From the NCBI RefSeq assembly GCF_014851805.1, contig NZ_JACVAK010000001.1, forward strand, positions 1,550,001 through 1,614,000: 64,000 bases of DNA, given 5' to 3'. The position numbers were made by a program, and so were the translations under genes. How positions within the stretch are numbered: the stretch's first letter is position 1; every line of letters starts with the position of its first letter. This stretch comes from Pseudoxanthomonas sp. PXM02 (GTDB lineage: Bacteria > Pseudomonadota > Gammaproteobacteria > Xanthomonadales > Xanthomonadaceae). The notes under the pieces are model-generated. The model saw only the letters and a list, made by a program, of their open reading frames with translations. It was not told the DNA's origin and made no database searches. Shown piece by piece: positions 31,771-39,393 of this stretch.

Positions 31771-33921
31771 TCAGAACTTGCCGTAGTAGCCTTCCTTCAA
31801 CGCATCGAACAGGTTGGCGGCGGTGTGCATCTCGCCGTCGTACTCGATCTGCTCGTTGCCCTTCACCTCGATGACGTTGCCGTCTTCCAGCTCGAAGCGG
31901 TAGGTGGTGTTTTCCAGGTCGGCTTCCTTCACCAGCACGCCCTGGAAGGCGGCGGGATTGAAGCGGAACGTGGTGCAGCCCTTCAGGCCCTGCTGGTGGG
32001 CGTAGCGGTAGATGTCCTTGAACTGCTCGTACGGGTAGTCCGTGGGCACGTTGGCGGTCTTGGAGATGGAGCTGTCCACCCACTTCTGCGCGGCGGCCTG
32101 CACGTCGACGTGCTCCTTCGGGCTGATGTCGTCAGCGGCGATGAAGTAGTCGGGCAGCTTGGCGTCGGCCTCGTCGGAGAACGGCATGGCCTTGTTGTTG
32201 ACCAGCTCGCGGTAGGCCAGCAGCTCGTACGAGTAGACGTCGACCTTTTCCTTGGTCTTCTTGCCTTCGCGGATCACGTTGCGGCTGTAGTGGTGCGCGA
32301 ACGAGGGCTCGATGCCGTTGGAGGCGTTGTTGGCCAGCGACAGGCTGATGGTGCCGGTGGGCGCGATGGAGCTGTGGTGGGTGAAGCGGCTGCCGGTTTC
32401 GGCCAGCTCGTCCACCAGATCCGGGGCCACGGTGGCCACGCGCTGCATGTAGCGGCTGTAGCGGGCGTGCAGGACCTTGCCGGGGATTTCCTGGCCGACC
32501 TTCCAGCCGTCGGTCGCCATTTCCGGGCGCTGGCGCAGCATGGCGGCGGTGACGGTGAAGCGCTCTTCCATGATCGGGGCGGCACCCTTCTCCTTGGCCA
32601 GCGCCAGGCCCATTTCCCAGCCGGCCACGGCCATCTCGCGGGCGATCGCCTCGGTGAACTCGCAGGACTCGGCACTGCCGTACTTGTGCTTGAGCATGGT
32701 CAGCGTGCTGCCCAGGCCCAGGAAGCCCATGCCGTGGCGACGCTTGCGCAGGATCTCCTGGCGCTGCTGTTCCAGCGGCAGGCCGTTCACTTCGACCACG
32801 TTGTCGAGCATGCGGGTGAACACGCGCACGACTTCCTTGTATTCCTCCCAGTCGAACGTGGCCTGGTCGGTGAAGGGATCACGCACGAAGGTGGTCAGGT
32901 TGACCGAGCCCAGCAGGCAGGCGCCGTACGGCGGCAGCGGCTGCTCGCCGCACGGGTTGGTGGCGCGGATCGTCTCGCACCACCAGTTGTTGTTCATCTC
33001 GTTGACGCGGTCGATCAGGATGAAACCCGGCTCGGCGTAGTCGTAGGTGGAGACCATGATCATGTCCCACAGATGACGGGCACGGATGTGGCCGTAGATC
33101 TTGCAGGCCACCAGGCCGTCGTCGCGGACGATGTAGTTCTTGTGGGTGGGCCACTCGCGCCAGACGACCTGGTTGGCGTCTTCGACGTTGATGTCGCCCT
33201 TCTCCTTGATGTTCACCGGGAACACCAGCGGCCAGTCGGCGTCGGTGTCCACGGCTTCCATGAAGCCGTCGGTGATCAGCAGCGACAGGTTGAACTGGCG
33301 CAGGCGGCCGTCTTCGCGCTTGGCGCGGATGAAGTCCTTGACGTCCGGGTGGGAGATTTCGAACGTGCCCATCTGCGCGCCGCGGCGGCCGCCGGCGGAG
33401 GACACGGTGAAACACATCTTGTCGTAGATATCCATGAAGGACATCGGGCCGGAGGTGTACGCGCCGGCGCCGGCGACGAAGGCGCCCTTCGGACGCAGGG
33501 TGCTGAACTCGTAGCCGATGCCGCAGCCGGCCTTCAGGGTGAGGCCCGCTTCGTGGACCTTCTCGAGGATGCCGTCCATCGAGTCTTCGATGGTGCCGGA
33601 GACGGTGCAGTTGATGGTGCTGGTGGCCGGCTTGTGCTGCTGGGCGCCGGCGTTGGAGGTGATGCGGCCGGCGGGGATGGCGCCGCGGCGCAGCGCCCAC
33701 ACGAAGCGCTCGTACCAGTAGGCGCGCTTCTCGGGGGTGGCTTCGGCGTCGGCCAGGGCGCGGGCGACACGCTGGTAGGTGCCATCGATGTCGGCGTCCA
33801 GGGCTTCGCCCTGCTTGGTCTTCAGCCGGTACTTCTTGTCCCAGATGTCCTGGGATGCCGGCTGCAGGGGGATCAGGGTGGGCTGTTCCGTCTTGACCGC
33901 CTCGAGGCGCACCGTACTCAT
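31771..33921 (-). CDS. nrdJa: NrdJa, catalytic subunit of adenosylcobalamin-dependent ribonucleotide reductase
   Basis: A 716-residue class II alpha subunit. Active-site elements are visible: INCTVSGTIEDSMDG (substrate-proximal cysteine), the PCGEQPLPPYGACLLGSVNL region with the Asn-x-Cys-x-Glu radical motif, and the GFLGLGSTLTMLKHKYGS and SNGIEPSFAHHYSRNV regions. It converts ribonucleotides to deoxyribonucleotides using adenosylcobalamin, independent of oxygen. The C-terminal part carrying the redox cysteines is encoded separately (nrdJb). Upstream, at 34191-34281, lie a promoter and tandem NrdR boxes. Confidence 0.93.
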   Translation of the reverse strand: MSTVRLEAVKTEQPTLIPLQPASQDIWDKKYRLKTKQGEALDADIDGTYQRVARALADAEATPEKRAYWYERFVWALRRGAIPAGRITSNAGAQQHKPATSTINCTVSGTIEDSMDGILEKVHEAGLTLKAGCGIGYEFSTLRPKGAFVAGAGAYTSGPMSFMDIYDKMCFTVSSAGGRRGAQMGTFEISHPDVKDFIRAKREDGRLRQFNLSLLITDGFMEAVDTDADWPLVFPVNIKEKGDINVEDANQVVWREWPTHKNYIVRDDGLVACKIYGHIRARHLWDMIMVSTYDYAEPGFILIDRVNEMNNNWWCETIRATNPCGEQPLPPYGACLLGSVNLTTFVRDPFTDQATFDWEEYKEVVRVFTRMLDNVVEVNGLPLEQQRQEILRKRRHGMGFLGLGSTLTMLKHKYGSAESCEFTEAIAREMAVAGWEMGLALAKEKGAAPIMEERFTVTAAMLRQRPEMATDGWKVGQEIPGKVLHARYSRYMQRVATVAPDLVDELAETGSRFTHHSSIAPTGTISLSLANNASNGIEPSFAHHYSRNVIREGKKTKEKVDVYSYELLAYRELVNNKAMPFSDEADAKLPDYFIAADDISPKEHVDVQAAAQKWVDSSISKTANVPTDYPYEQFKDIYRYAHQQGLKGCTTFRFNPAAFQGVLVKEADLENTTYRFELEDGNVIEVKGNEQIEYDGEMHTAANLFDALKEGYYGKF

Positions 33922-34190
33922 GGTTGTGTTGTTCTCCTGAAAACGACTGGAACTACTTAATTAAGACTGTGGTGGCGGGCAGGCCTGGGCCTGCCCCGGT
34001 AATTCAGTGCGGCCCCGGACGACGGGGACGGCGCCGCGGGCGGCCGCACAGGATGCGCCGCGCCGGTTGCCGGATTGTGGAAGTGGGACCTGCCGTTGCC
34101 GTGGTGCCCACTGCTTCCCTCGCCCTCATGCGCCAATCCCCAAAGGCGCCCGATTTCCCAAGCGCAATGCCCGCAGGCTTTGTCAAAGAA

Positions 34191-34237
34191 ACACCAGTGC
34201 TTGGGTCCGCCCCGTGCTGGACCGCAACATCTTGTGT
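34191..34237 (-). promoter_or_regulatory. Tandem NrdR boxes upstream of nrdJa
   Basis: On the minus strand ACACAAGATGTTGCGG (34222-34237) and ACCCAAGCACTGGTGT (34191-34206) resemble the NrdR consensus ACACxAxATxTTGTGT. Their starts are 31 bases apart, the spacing typical of paired NrdR sites, which are on the same DNA face. NrdR represses ribonucleotide reductase genes when dATP is high. They lie just downstream of the promoter at 34253-34281. Confidence 0.65.
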
Positions 34238-34252
34238 CAGCACGAAGTGGTC

Positions 34253-34281
34253 AAACTACGCCCGGGTTCCCCCCCTGTCAA
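34253..34281 (-). promoter_or_regulatory. Sigma-70 promoter for nrdJa
   Basis: On the minus strand TTGACA (34276-34281) and TAGTTT (34253-34258) are separated by exactly 17 bases, giving a perfect -35 hexamer. Transcription would start near 34246 and run through the NrdR boxes into nrdJa about 320 bases away. This is the best promoter in the gap. Confidence 0.55.
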
Positions 34282-34363
34282 CCGGATTGACATGACAATT
34301 GCATGGCATTGCACCCTCCGTTCGTCATCACGCGGCGGGGTGCGGCGGACGGCCGCGGCGGGT

Positions 34364-34391
34364 GAACTTCATTGCAGGTTTAGGGGTCCGT
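34364..34391 (+). promoter_or_regulatory. Possible sigma-E type promoter for the Do protease
   Basis: GAACTT at 34364-34369 and GTCCGT at 34386-34391 are 16 bases apart, matching the usual spacing of extracytoplasmic-stress sigma promoters (GGAACTT and GTCxAA), though the -10 element is imperfect. It lies 74 bases before the htrA-type start codon, where such regulation is expected for a periplasmic protease. Confidence 0.35.
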
Positions 34392-34464
34392 CAGCAGACT
34401 CATTCAGGTTCGCGGGGGCCACCGGCCACCCGCTCCCTCCGACGCAACGAGCTGCCGACCCACC

Positions 34465-35946
34465 ATGAAGAAAGCGCTGCGCCCGTTCCCCACCCTGATC
34501 GCCCTGTCTGCGGCTGCCGCGTTCGGCGGTTTCGCCGCCACCGGCCTCAACGACCTCTTCCAGAAACCCGCCCAGGCCGCCCCCAGTGCCGCGGCCGCGG
34601 TTCCGGCCGCCGCCGCGCTGCCCGCCGCCGTGGACGGGCAGGTGCTGCCGTCGCTGGCGCCGATGCTCAAGCGGGTCACCCCGGCGGTGGTCAGCGTGTA
34701 CAGCCGGCAGACCGTGCGCGTGGCCAGTCCGCTGGGACCGTTCGGCGACGACCCGGTGTTCCGCCGCATCCTAGGCATCCCCGACATGCCGCGCGAACGC
34801 GTGGAGCGTGCGCTGGGCTCGGGCGTGATCGTCGACGCCACGCGCGGCTACGTGCTGACCAACCACCACGTGGTGGAGAACGCCGACGGCGTGTCGGTCA
34901 CGCTGAGCGACGGCCGCCAGGTGGAAGCCGAGTTCATCGGCTCCGACCCGGATACCGACATCGCGCTGATCCGCATCCCGACCCAGGGCCTGACCGCCGT
35001 GCCGATGGCCAACAGCGACCAGTTGGAGGTCGGCGATTTCGTGGTGGCGATGGGCAACCCGTACGGCCTGGGCCAGACAGTGACCTCGGGCATCGTGTCG
35101 GCGGTGGGCCGCAGCGGCATTCCGGTGGCGGGCTACCAGAACTTCATCCAGACCGACGCCTCGATCAATCCCGGCAACTCCGGTGGCGCGCTGGTCGACC
35201 TGCAGGGCCGGCTGGTCGGCATCAACACCGCCAGCTTCAACCCGCGCGGCAGCATGGCCGGCAACATCGGCCTGGGCTTCGCGATCCCGATCAACATGGC
35301 GCGCGGGATCATGGACCAGCTGATCGCCAACAACGGCGTGGTGCGTCGGGGCGCGTTCGGCGTGGAATCGCAGGACGTGGACGAGCGCACCGCGCGCGGC
35401 CTGGGCCTGGACGTGGCCCGCGGCGCCCTGATCACGCGCGTGTATCCGGGGTCGGCCGCGGCCGCGGCGGGCCTGCAGCCGGGTGACGTGGTGGTGTCGG
35501 CCAACGGCCAGCGCATCGACAACCGCGCGGCCCTGCACAACTTCGAAGGCCTGCAGCCCGTGGGTACCCGCGTGGCGCTGGACGTGCGCCGCGACGGCAA
35601 GCCGCTGCAGCTCAACGCGGCGTTGAAGGAAGGCGAACGCACCGCCGATGGCGCATCGCTGGATGCGCGCCTGACCGGCGCGACGCTGAAGGAACTGGAC
35701 GAATCCGCCCGCCAGACGCTGCGCGGCATGATCCGCGGTGCGCAGGGCGGCGTGCAGGTCGGCAACGTGGCGCGCGACAGCCGCGCCTGGAACAGCGGCC
35801 TGCGTCCGGGCGACATCATCATCGCCAGCAGCAGTGGCGAGTTCGGCGACCTGCCGGGGTTCCGCGCCAGTTTCGAGCGCAAGCCGGCGCAGCTGGTGCT
35901 CAACATCCTGCGCGGCCGCGGCACCGGCCGCGTGCTGATGCAGTGA
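34465..35946 (+). CDS. Do-family periplasmic serine protease (DegP/DegQ/MucD type)
   Basis: The 493-residue protein has an N-terminal membrane-spanning or signal segment (TLIALSAAAAFGGFAATG) and a catalytic domain with His in LTNHHVVENAD, Asp in DTDIALIR and Ser in NPGNSGGALVD. Two PDZ domains follow (VRRGAFGVESQDVDERT... and GVQVGNVARDSRAWNSGLRPGD). Family members degrade misfolded periplasmic proteins and act in envelope stress and virulence. The gene stands alone, divergent from the nrdJa promoter region. A sigma-E-like promoter may drive it. Confidence 0.93.
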   Translation: MKKALRPFPTLIALSAAAAFGGFAATGLNDLFQKPAQAAPSAAAAVPAAAALPAAVDGQVLPSLAPMLKRVTPAVVSVYSRQTVRVASPLGPFGDDPVFRRILGIPDMPRERVERALGSGVIVDATRGYVLTNHHVVENADGVSVTLSDGRQVEAEFIGSDPDTDIALIRIPTQGLTAVPMANSDQLEVGDFVVAMGNPYGLGQTVTSGIVSAVGRSGIPVAGYQNFIQTDASINPGNSGGALVDLQGRLVGINTASFNPRGSMAGNIGLGFAIPINMARGIMDQLIANNGVVRRGAFGVESQDVDERTARGLGLDVARGALITRVYPGSAAAAAGLQPGDVVVSANGQRIDNRAALHNFEGLQPVGTRVALDVRRDGKPLQLNAALKEGERTADGASLDARLTGATLKELDESARQTLRGMIRGAQGGVQVGNVARDSRAWNSGLRPGDIIIASSSGEFGDLPGFRASFERKPAQLVLNILRGRGTGRVLMQ

Positions 35947-36023
35947 GGCCGCGGCGGTGGACGGCATAACAGCCCGTTCACCGCCGTGCATTAGAGTGAC
36001 CCCATCCCCGCCCGCAGGAGCCA

Positions 36024-36395
36024 ATGATGACCATGCCCACGAACACCGATGCGCTGAAGTCCAACCTGGGCGAAGCCGGTTCGCACCTCGCCTCGGCCGC
36101 CGCCGCCGCCGGTGAAGCCATCAAGGGCGCCGCCAGCGCCGCGGGCGACGAACTTCGCCTGGGTAAGGCGAACGTGAAGTCCGAACTGGCCGACAGCGCG
36201 CTGTCGGGCATCGCCGCGGCCGAAGCCGGTGGCGGCGCCGCGCGCGAGCAGGTCGATGCGCTGATGGACAAGGGCCGCGACCTGATCGACAGCGCCGCCG
36301 ACCTGATCCGCGAGCGTCCCATCGCTTCGTTCGGCGTGGCCTTCGCGGCCGGCTGGATCATCGCCAAGCTGGCGCGCAGCGGCGGCGACAAGTAA
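36024..36395 (+). CDS. DUF883/YqjD-like membrane-anchored protein
   Basis: The start is ATG 36024 or the adjacent ATG 36027, after AGGAG. The 123-residue protein is a charged, alanine-rich amphipathic helix (GSHLASAAAAAGEAIKGAASAAG...AREQVDALMDKGRDLIDSAADLIRER) followed by one C-terminal transmembrane segment (IASFGVAFAAGWIIAKLA). That is the layout of DUF883/YqjD/ElaB proteins, which sit in the inner membrane and associate with ribosomes in E. coli. It heads an operon with a holin-like and a YqjK-like gene (10 bases to the next). Confidence 0.8.
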   Translation: MMTMPTNTDALKSNLGEAGSHLASAAAAAGEAIKGAASAAGDELRLGKANVKSELADSALSGIAAAEAGGGAAREQVDALMDKGRDLIDSAADLIRERPIASFGVAFAAGWIIAKLARSGGDK

Positions 36396-36404
36396 GCCCG
36401 CCGC

Positions 36405-36878
36405 GTGAGCGACGCGCCCCGCGACACCGACGCACCGCCGCCGCCCGACCTGATCGACAGCCTGAAGGAGGTCGGTGAGGCCGGCCGTGCGGCGTTCGGC
36501 TCGGCCAAGGACACCGGCCGCGCGATGCGTGCGCTGGTGTCGGCGGATTTCGCACTGGCGCGCAGCGCGTTCGGCCGTGCACTGGCGTGGGCCGGCGTGG
36601 CGATCGTGTTCGGCGCCTCGGCCTGGCTGCTGGTGGCCGGCGCGCTGATCGCGCTGATGCAGCGCTTCGGTTTCTCGTGGCTGCAGTCGCTGTCGTTCGC
36701 CGCGCTGCTGAGCCTGGCGGTGACGGTCTTCGCGGCGTGGAAGGTCGGCCGCTACTTCGACTACACGGGCATGCATGCGACGCGCCGTCAGCTGTCCAAG
36801 CTCGGCCTGTTCGACGAGGACCGCGCGGACGAAGAAGACGCGCCCCCGCCGCCCGCCGCCGGCAACGGAGGGCCCTGA
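36405..36878 (+). CDS. Phage-holin-family membrane protein (YqjE/DUF1469-like)
   Basis: GTG start at 36405, giving 157 residues. Two adjacent hydrophobic helices occur at about 62-105 (AWAGVAIVFGASAWLLVAGALIALM and SFAALLSLAVTVFAAWKVG), flanked by charged helices. This is the arrangement of DUF1469/YqjE and holin-III-family proteins. It lies 10 bases after the YqjD-like gene, and its TGA stop shares a base with the ATG of the next gene. Probably part of a small envelope-stress or ribosome-hibernation operon; the precise role is not known. Confidence 0.75.
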   Translation: MSDAPRDTDAPPPPDLIDSLKEVGEAGRAAFGSAKDTGRAMRALVSADFALARSAFGRALAWAGVAIVFGASAWLLVAGALIALMQRFGFSWLQSLSFAALLSLAVTVFAAWKVGRYFDYTGMHATRRQLSKLGLFDEDRADEEDAPPPPAAGNGGP

Positions 36879-37309
36879 TGCGCTTCGAGCAACTGCAGCA
36901 GCACGTGGAGCGCGCCGAGAAGCGGGTGGAACTGCGCGGCGCGCAGACCTCGCTGTACTGGACCATCCTCAAGCAATCGTGGAAGGACGGCTGGACGCCC
37001 GGCCGCATCGTCATCGCCGGCGTGGTCAGCGGCTTCCTGGCCGGACGCAGCGACCCGCTGCGCGCGATGACCGGCGCGCGCTGGATGCAGATGTTCACCG
37101 CGGTCTCCAGCTTCGTGGCCACGGCACAGGCCGCCGCCGCGGCCGAGACCGCCGAAGACGCCGCCGACACCGCGCAGGACATGCAGGAGCGCGCCGAGGA
37201 CATGCAGGCCGACGACGAACCGATGGTCGACGAGGCCTTCGACGAGGACGAGATCGTGGTCGTCGCACCGCGCCCGGCCGAAGCCGCCACCGAACTGTCC
37301 GAACGCTGA
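36878..37309 (+). CDS. YqjK-like operon partner
   Basis: Start at ATG 36878 (TGATG overlap), with GGAGG seven bases upstream; 143 residues. An N-terminal charged helix (FEQLQQHVERAEKRVELRGAQTSLYW) leads to WTPGRIVIAGVVSGFLAGR, a weak hydrophobic segment, then an acidic tail with Asp/Glu runs. In E. coli yqjK follows yqjD and yqjE; by position this is its counterpart, though sequence similarity is unconfirmed. Functional link with the two upstream membrane proteins is inferred from the overlap. Confidence 0.6.
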   Translation: MRFEQLQQHVERAEKRVELRGAQTSLYWTILKQSWKDGWTPGRIVIAGVVSGFLAGRSDPLRAMTGARWMQMFTAVSSFVATAQAAAAAETAEDAADTAQDMQERAEDMQADDEPMVDEAFDEDEIVVVAPRPAEAATELSER

Positions 37310-37322
37310 CCACAAACGCTCT

Positions 37323-37439
37323 TGTGGGAGCGACGTAAGTCGCGAGCTCTTTCCATCCGCCCCCCGCTGCCTTGCGCGCGGATGAACGCGTCATCCGCGA
37401 CGGCCACCCCCACCCGTCCCGACTCACGTCGCTCCCACA
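37323..37439. repeat. REP pair (TGTGGGAGCGACGTAAGTCG type)
   Basis: A left arm TGTGGGAGCGACG... (37323-37345) and an inverted right arm (37420-37439) flank about 75 bases. This is the dispersed repeat also found at 45179-45291. It sits between the yqj-like operon and the AI-2E permease gene and would form a long hairpin in RNA. Confidence 0.75.
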
Positions 37440-37484
37440 GGATTGCCCGCACAATCGCGCCTTCCTCCCGGTCGCGCCCCGCCC

Positions 37485-38585
37485 ATGAGCACACCCGCTC
37501 CACCCGACGCACCGCCCACGCCGGTCACCCCGCCCCCCTCACGCCCGCGCGCCTCCACACCGCTGCTGGTGCTGGCGACGCTCGCTGTCGGCTACACGCT
37601 GTGGGCCGCGCAGGAAGTGTTGCTGCCGGTGCTGCTGGCGATGTTCTTCGCCCTGGTCGGCAACCCCATCATCCGCACGCTGCGACGGATCTACGTGCCG
37701 CGCTTCGTCGGTGCGCTGATCGTGCTGGTCGGCGGCATGGCGGTCGCCGGCCTGCTGGCGCACAAGATGCTGCCGTCGGCGATGGAGTGGGCGCAGCAGG
37801 CACCGCGCGAGATGCGCCAGCTGGCGCCCAAGCTGCGCGAACTGACCAAGCCGGTGCAGGACGCCAACAAGGCCGCCGAAAACTTCGCCCGCGCCGCGGC
37901 CGGCAGCCAGACCTCGAACCGGCAGCCGCAGATCGTGCAGGCCGCGGCCGACGATCCCTACCGCAAGCTGCTGGCCACGCCGCGCGTGCTGGCCTCGCTG
38001 CTGGCGGTGGTGCTGCTGACGTTCTTCTTCATGGTCTACGGCGAAAACCTGCAGCGCAACGCGATCGCGCTGCTGCCCGGACGGCAGCAGAAGAAGTTCA
38101 CCGTGGAGATCCTGCACTCGATCGAGCGCGAGGTGTCGCGCTACGTGTTGACCATCAGCATCATCAACACGGTGGTGGGCTTCGTGTTCGCCGGCGTGCT
38201 GTACCTGCTGGGCCTGCCGCTGGCCGAAGCGCTGCTGTGGGGCACGATGGCGGCGCTGCTGAACTTCGCGCCGTACGTGGGCCCGCTGATCGGGATGGTG
38301 GCGATGCTGCTGGTGGGTTTCATCAGCTTCGAGCAGCCGTTCCAGTCGATGCTGCCGGCGATCACCTACCTGGTGCTGCACACGATCGAAGGCCAGATCA
38401 TCACGCCGATCATCCTGGGCAAACGGATGGCGCTGTCGCCGCTGGTGCTGATCCTGGCGCTGATGTTGTTCGGGTGGCTGTGGGGGATCATCGGGTTGTT
38501 GCTGGCGGTGCCGTTGCTGGTCTGCGTGAAGCTGGTGCTGGCGCGGGTGGAAGGCATGGAAGGATGGGCGCGGTTGCTGGAGTGA
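37485..38585 (+). CDS. AI-2E family transporter (PerM/YdiK type)
   Basis: Starts at ATG 37485; 366 residues. About eight hydrophobic segments are visible: LLVLATLAVGYTLWAAQEV, ALIVLVGGMAVAGLL, LASLLAVVLLTFFFMVYG, ISIINTVVGFVFAGVLYLLGLPL, WGTMAALLNFAPYVGPLIGMVAMLLV and others. The AALLNFAPYVGPLIG and EGQIITPIILGKRMALSP signatures are characteristic of the AI-2E exporter/PerM family. The substrate is uncertain in most members. It lies downstream of a REP pair and upstream of the fold-back repeat, so its expression unit seems isolated. Confidence 0.85.
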   Translation: MSTPAPPDAPPTPVTPPPSRPRASTPLLVLATLAVGYTLWAAQEVLLPVLLAMFFALVGNPIIRTLRRIYVPRFVGALIVLVGGMAVAGLLAHKMLPSAMEWAQQAPREMRQLAPKLRELTKPVQDANKAAENFARAAAGSQTSNRQPQIVQAAADDPYRKLLATPRVLASLLAVVLLTFFFMVYGENLQRNAIALLPGRQQKKFTVEILHSIEREVSRYVLTISIINTVVGFVFAGVLYLLGLPLAEALLWGTMAALLNFAPYVGPLIGMVAMLLVGFISFEQPFQSMLPAITYLVLHTIEGQIITPIILGKRMALSPLVLILALMLFGWLWGIIGLLLAVPLLVCVKLVLARVEGMEGWARLLE

Positions 38586-38591
38586 TTGAAG

Positions 38592-38614
38592 CCCCTCTCC
38601 CATCGGGAGAGGGG
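38592..38614. terminator. CCCCTCTCCC hairpin after the AI-2E gene
   Basis: A perfect 10-bp stem, CCCCTCTCCC / GGGAGAGGGG with loop ATC, lies seven bases past the stop codon. A second inverted copy of the same hairpin is at 39316-39338, on the other side of the fold-back element. It may act as terminator or as a mobile repeat boundary; no T-run follows it. Confidence 0.5.
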
Positions 38615-38722
38615 TTGGGGTGAGGGGCGACAAAGACGCGGTCTTTCCTGGCCTGGGTTATTCACCAGATCCGCGATGGCGCTGGTTTTGCGGCCTTGCG
38701 GGATGGATCTTCTTTTTTGACG

Positions 38723-39213
38723 CATGGTGCCGCTCGCCGCGGAGGCATTCTTTCTTTGCTTGTGCAAAGAAAGAATCAAAGAAACACACCCCAGGCGGCA
38801 CGCCCTCCGCTTCGCTCCGGGTCCGCGAGCAGGGCGGGAATTTCCGTAAGGCACATCCCTGTGCCATACGGAAACGCCGTCATCCATGACGGCGCCCTTC
38901 GGGTTGTACCCGCCCTTCTCGCCGTGCCTCATGGGGACCCAAGAAGCCACGTCAAAAGCGTGCACTCCGAATCTATCCGTGTCGGCTTCCGGGGCCCCTG
39001 AGGTCCGGCAGTCACGGCGGGTAAAACCCGCAGGGCGGCGCACAGGACGTGCGCCGTTTTCGGCCGGGGCAGGATGCCCCGTCCGAAAATTCCCGCTGGG
39101 ACTGCGAACCCGCCGCGCAGCGGCGGGCGGACCGCCGGGGTGTGTTTCTTTTGCTTACTTTTCTTTGCACAAGCAAAGAAAAGTAAGGCCCCCGCGGCGA
39201 GCGGTGCCATGCC
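38723..39213. repeat. Large fold-back element with nested hairpins
   Basis: Two arms of about 80 bases (38723-38799 and 39133-39213) are inverted copies: each holds CCGCTCGCCGCGG, then CTTTGCTTGTGCAAAG, then AAAGAAACACACCCC. The 330-base centre contains several perfect hairpins, for example 38841-38874 (TTTCCGTA...TACGGAAA with a GGCACA/TGTGCC inner stem), 38876-38893 (GCCGTCAT/ATGACGGC) and 39037-39055 (GGCGCAC/GTGCGCC). Two outermost stems, TTTCCGTA and TTTTCGG (39057-39089), are arranged in mirror order. No ORF here has gene-like composition. It looks like a non-coding mobile or structured element, perhaps a miniature inverted-repeat element. Confidence 0.7.
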
Positions 39214-39315
39214 TGGTCGCTGAGGAAGCATCCCGACAGGCTCAACAATCCAACGCAAGGCCCTGAGAGGCCAATGACACGCACAGGCAATGGACTTCGT
39301 TGCCCCTCACCCCAA

Positions 39316-39338
39316 CCCCTCTCCCGCAGGGAGAGGGG
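39316..39338. repeat. CCCCTCTCCC hairpin, second copy
   Basis: The stem CCCCTCTCCC / GGGAGAGGGG with a GCA loop matches the one at 38592-38614 and is flanked by GGGTGAGGGG/CCCCTCACCCC in inverted order. Together they frame the 700-base interval holding the fold-back element. Confidence 0.6.
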
Positions 39339-39379
39339 CTAAACCACGGCCAAGTGAAAGGACGCCCGCCGCCCCGGTG

Positions 39380-39393
39380 TAAAATCGCCCCGA
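39380..39393 (+). promoter_or_regulatory. -10 element close to the HAD start codon
   Basis: TAAAAT at 39380-39385, preceded by TG one base upstream, makes an extended -10 hexamer. It ends seven bases before the ATG at 39393, and no ribosome-binding site lies between them. The transcript may thus be leaderless. Confidence 0.4.

Noticed and set aside
31000-33960. 986-codon open frame on the plus strand across nrdJa
   Set aside because: It is the antisense of nrdJa and the lysine-rich H1-like gene. Its Leu/Gly and His-rich text mirrors those repeats. It has no functional motif.
33922-34464. Cobalamin riboswitch upstream of nrdJa
   Set aside because: NrdJ uses adenosylcobalamin, so I looked for the B12-box and kissing-loop layout. 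I did not see them. NrdR boxes explain the region better.
38841-39089. CRISPR-like array of short hairpins
   Set aside because: The hairpins differ in sequence and spacing and are palindromic rather than direct repeats, so they are not CRISPR units.
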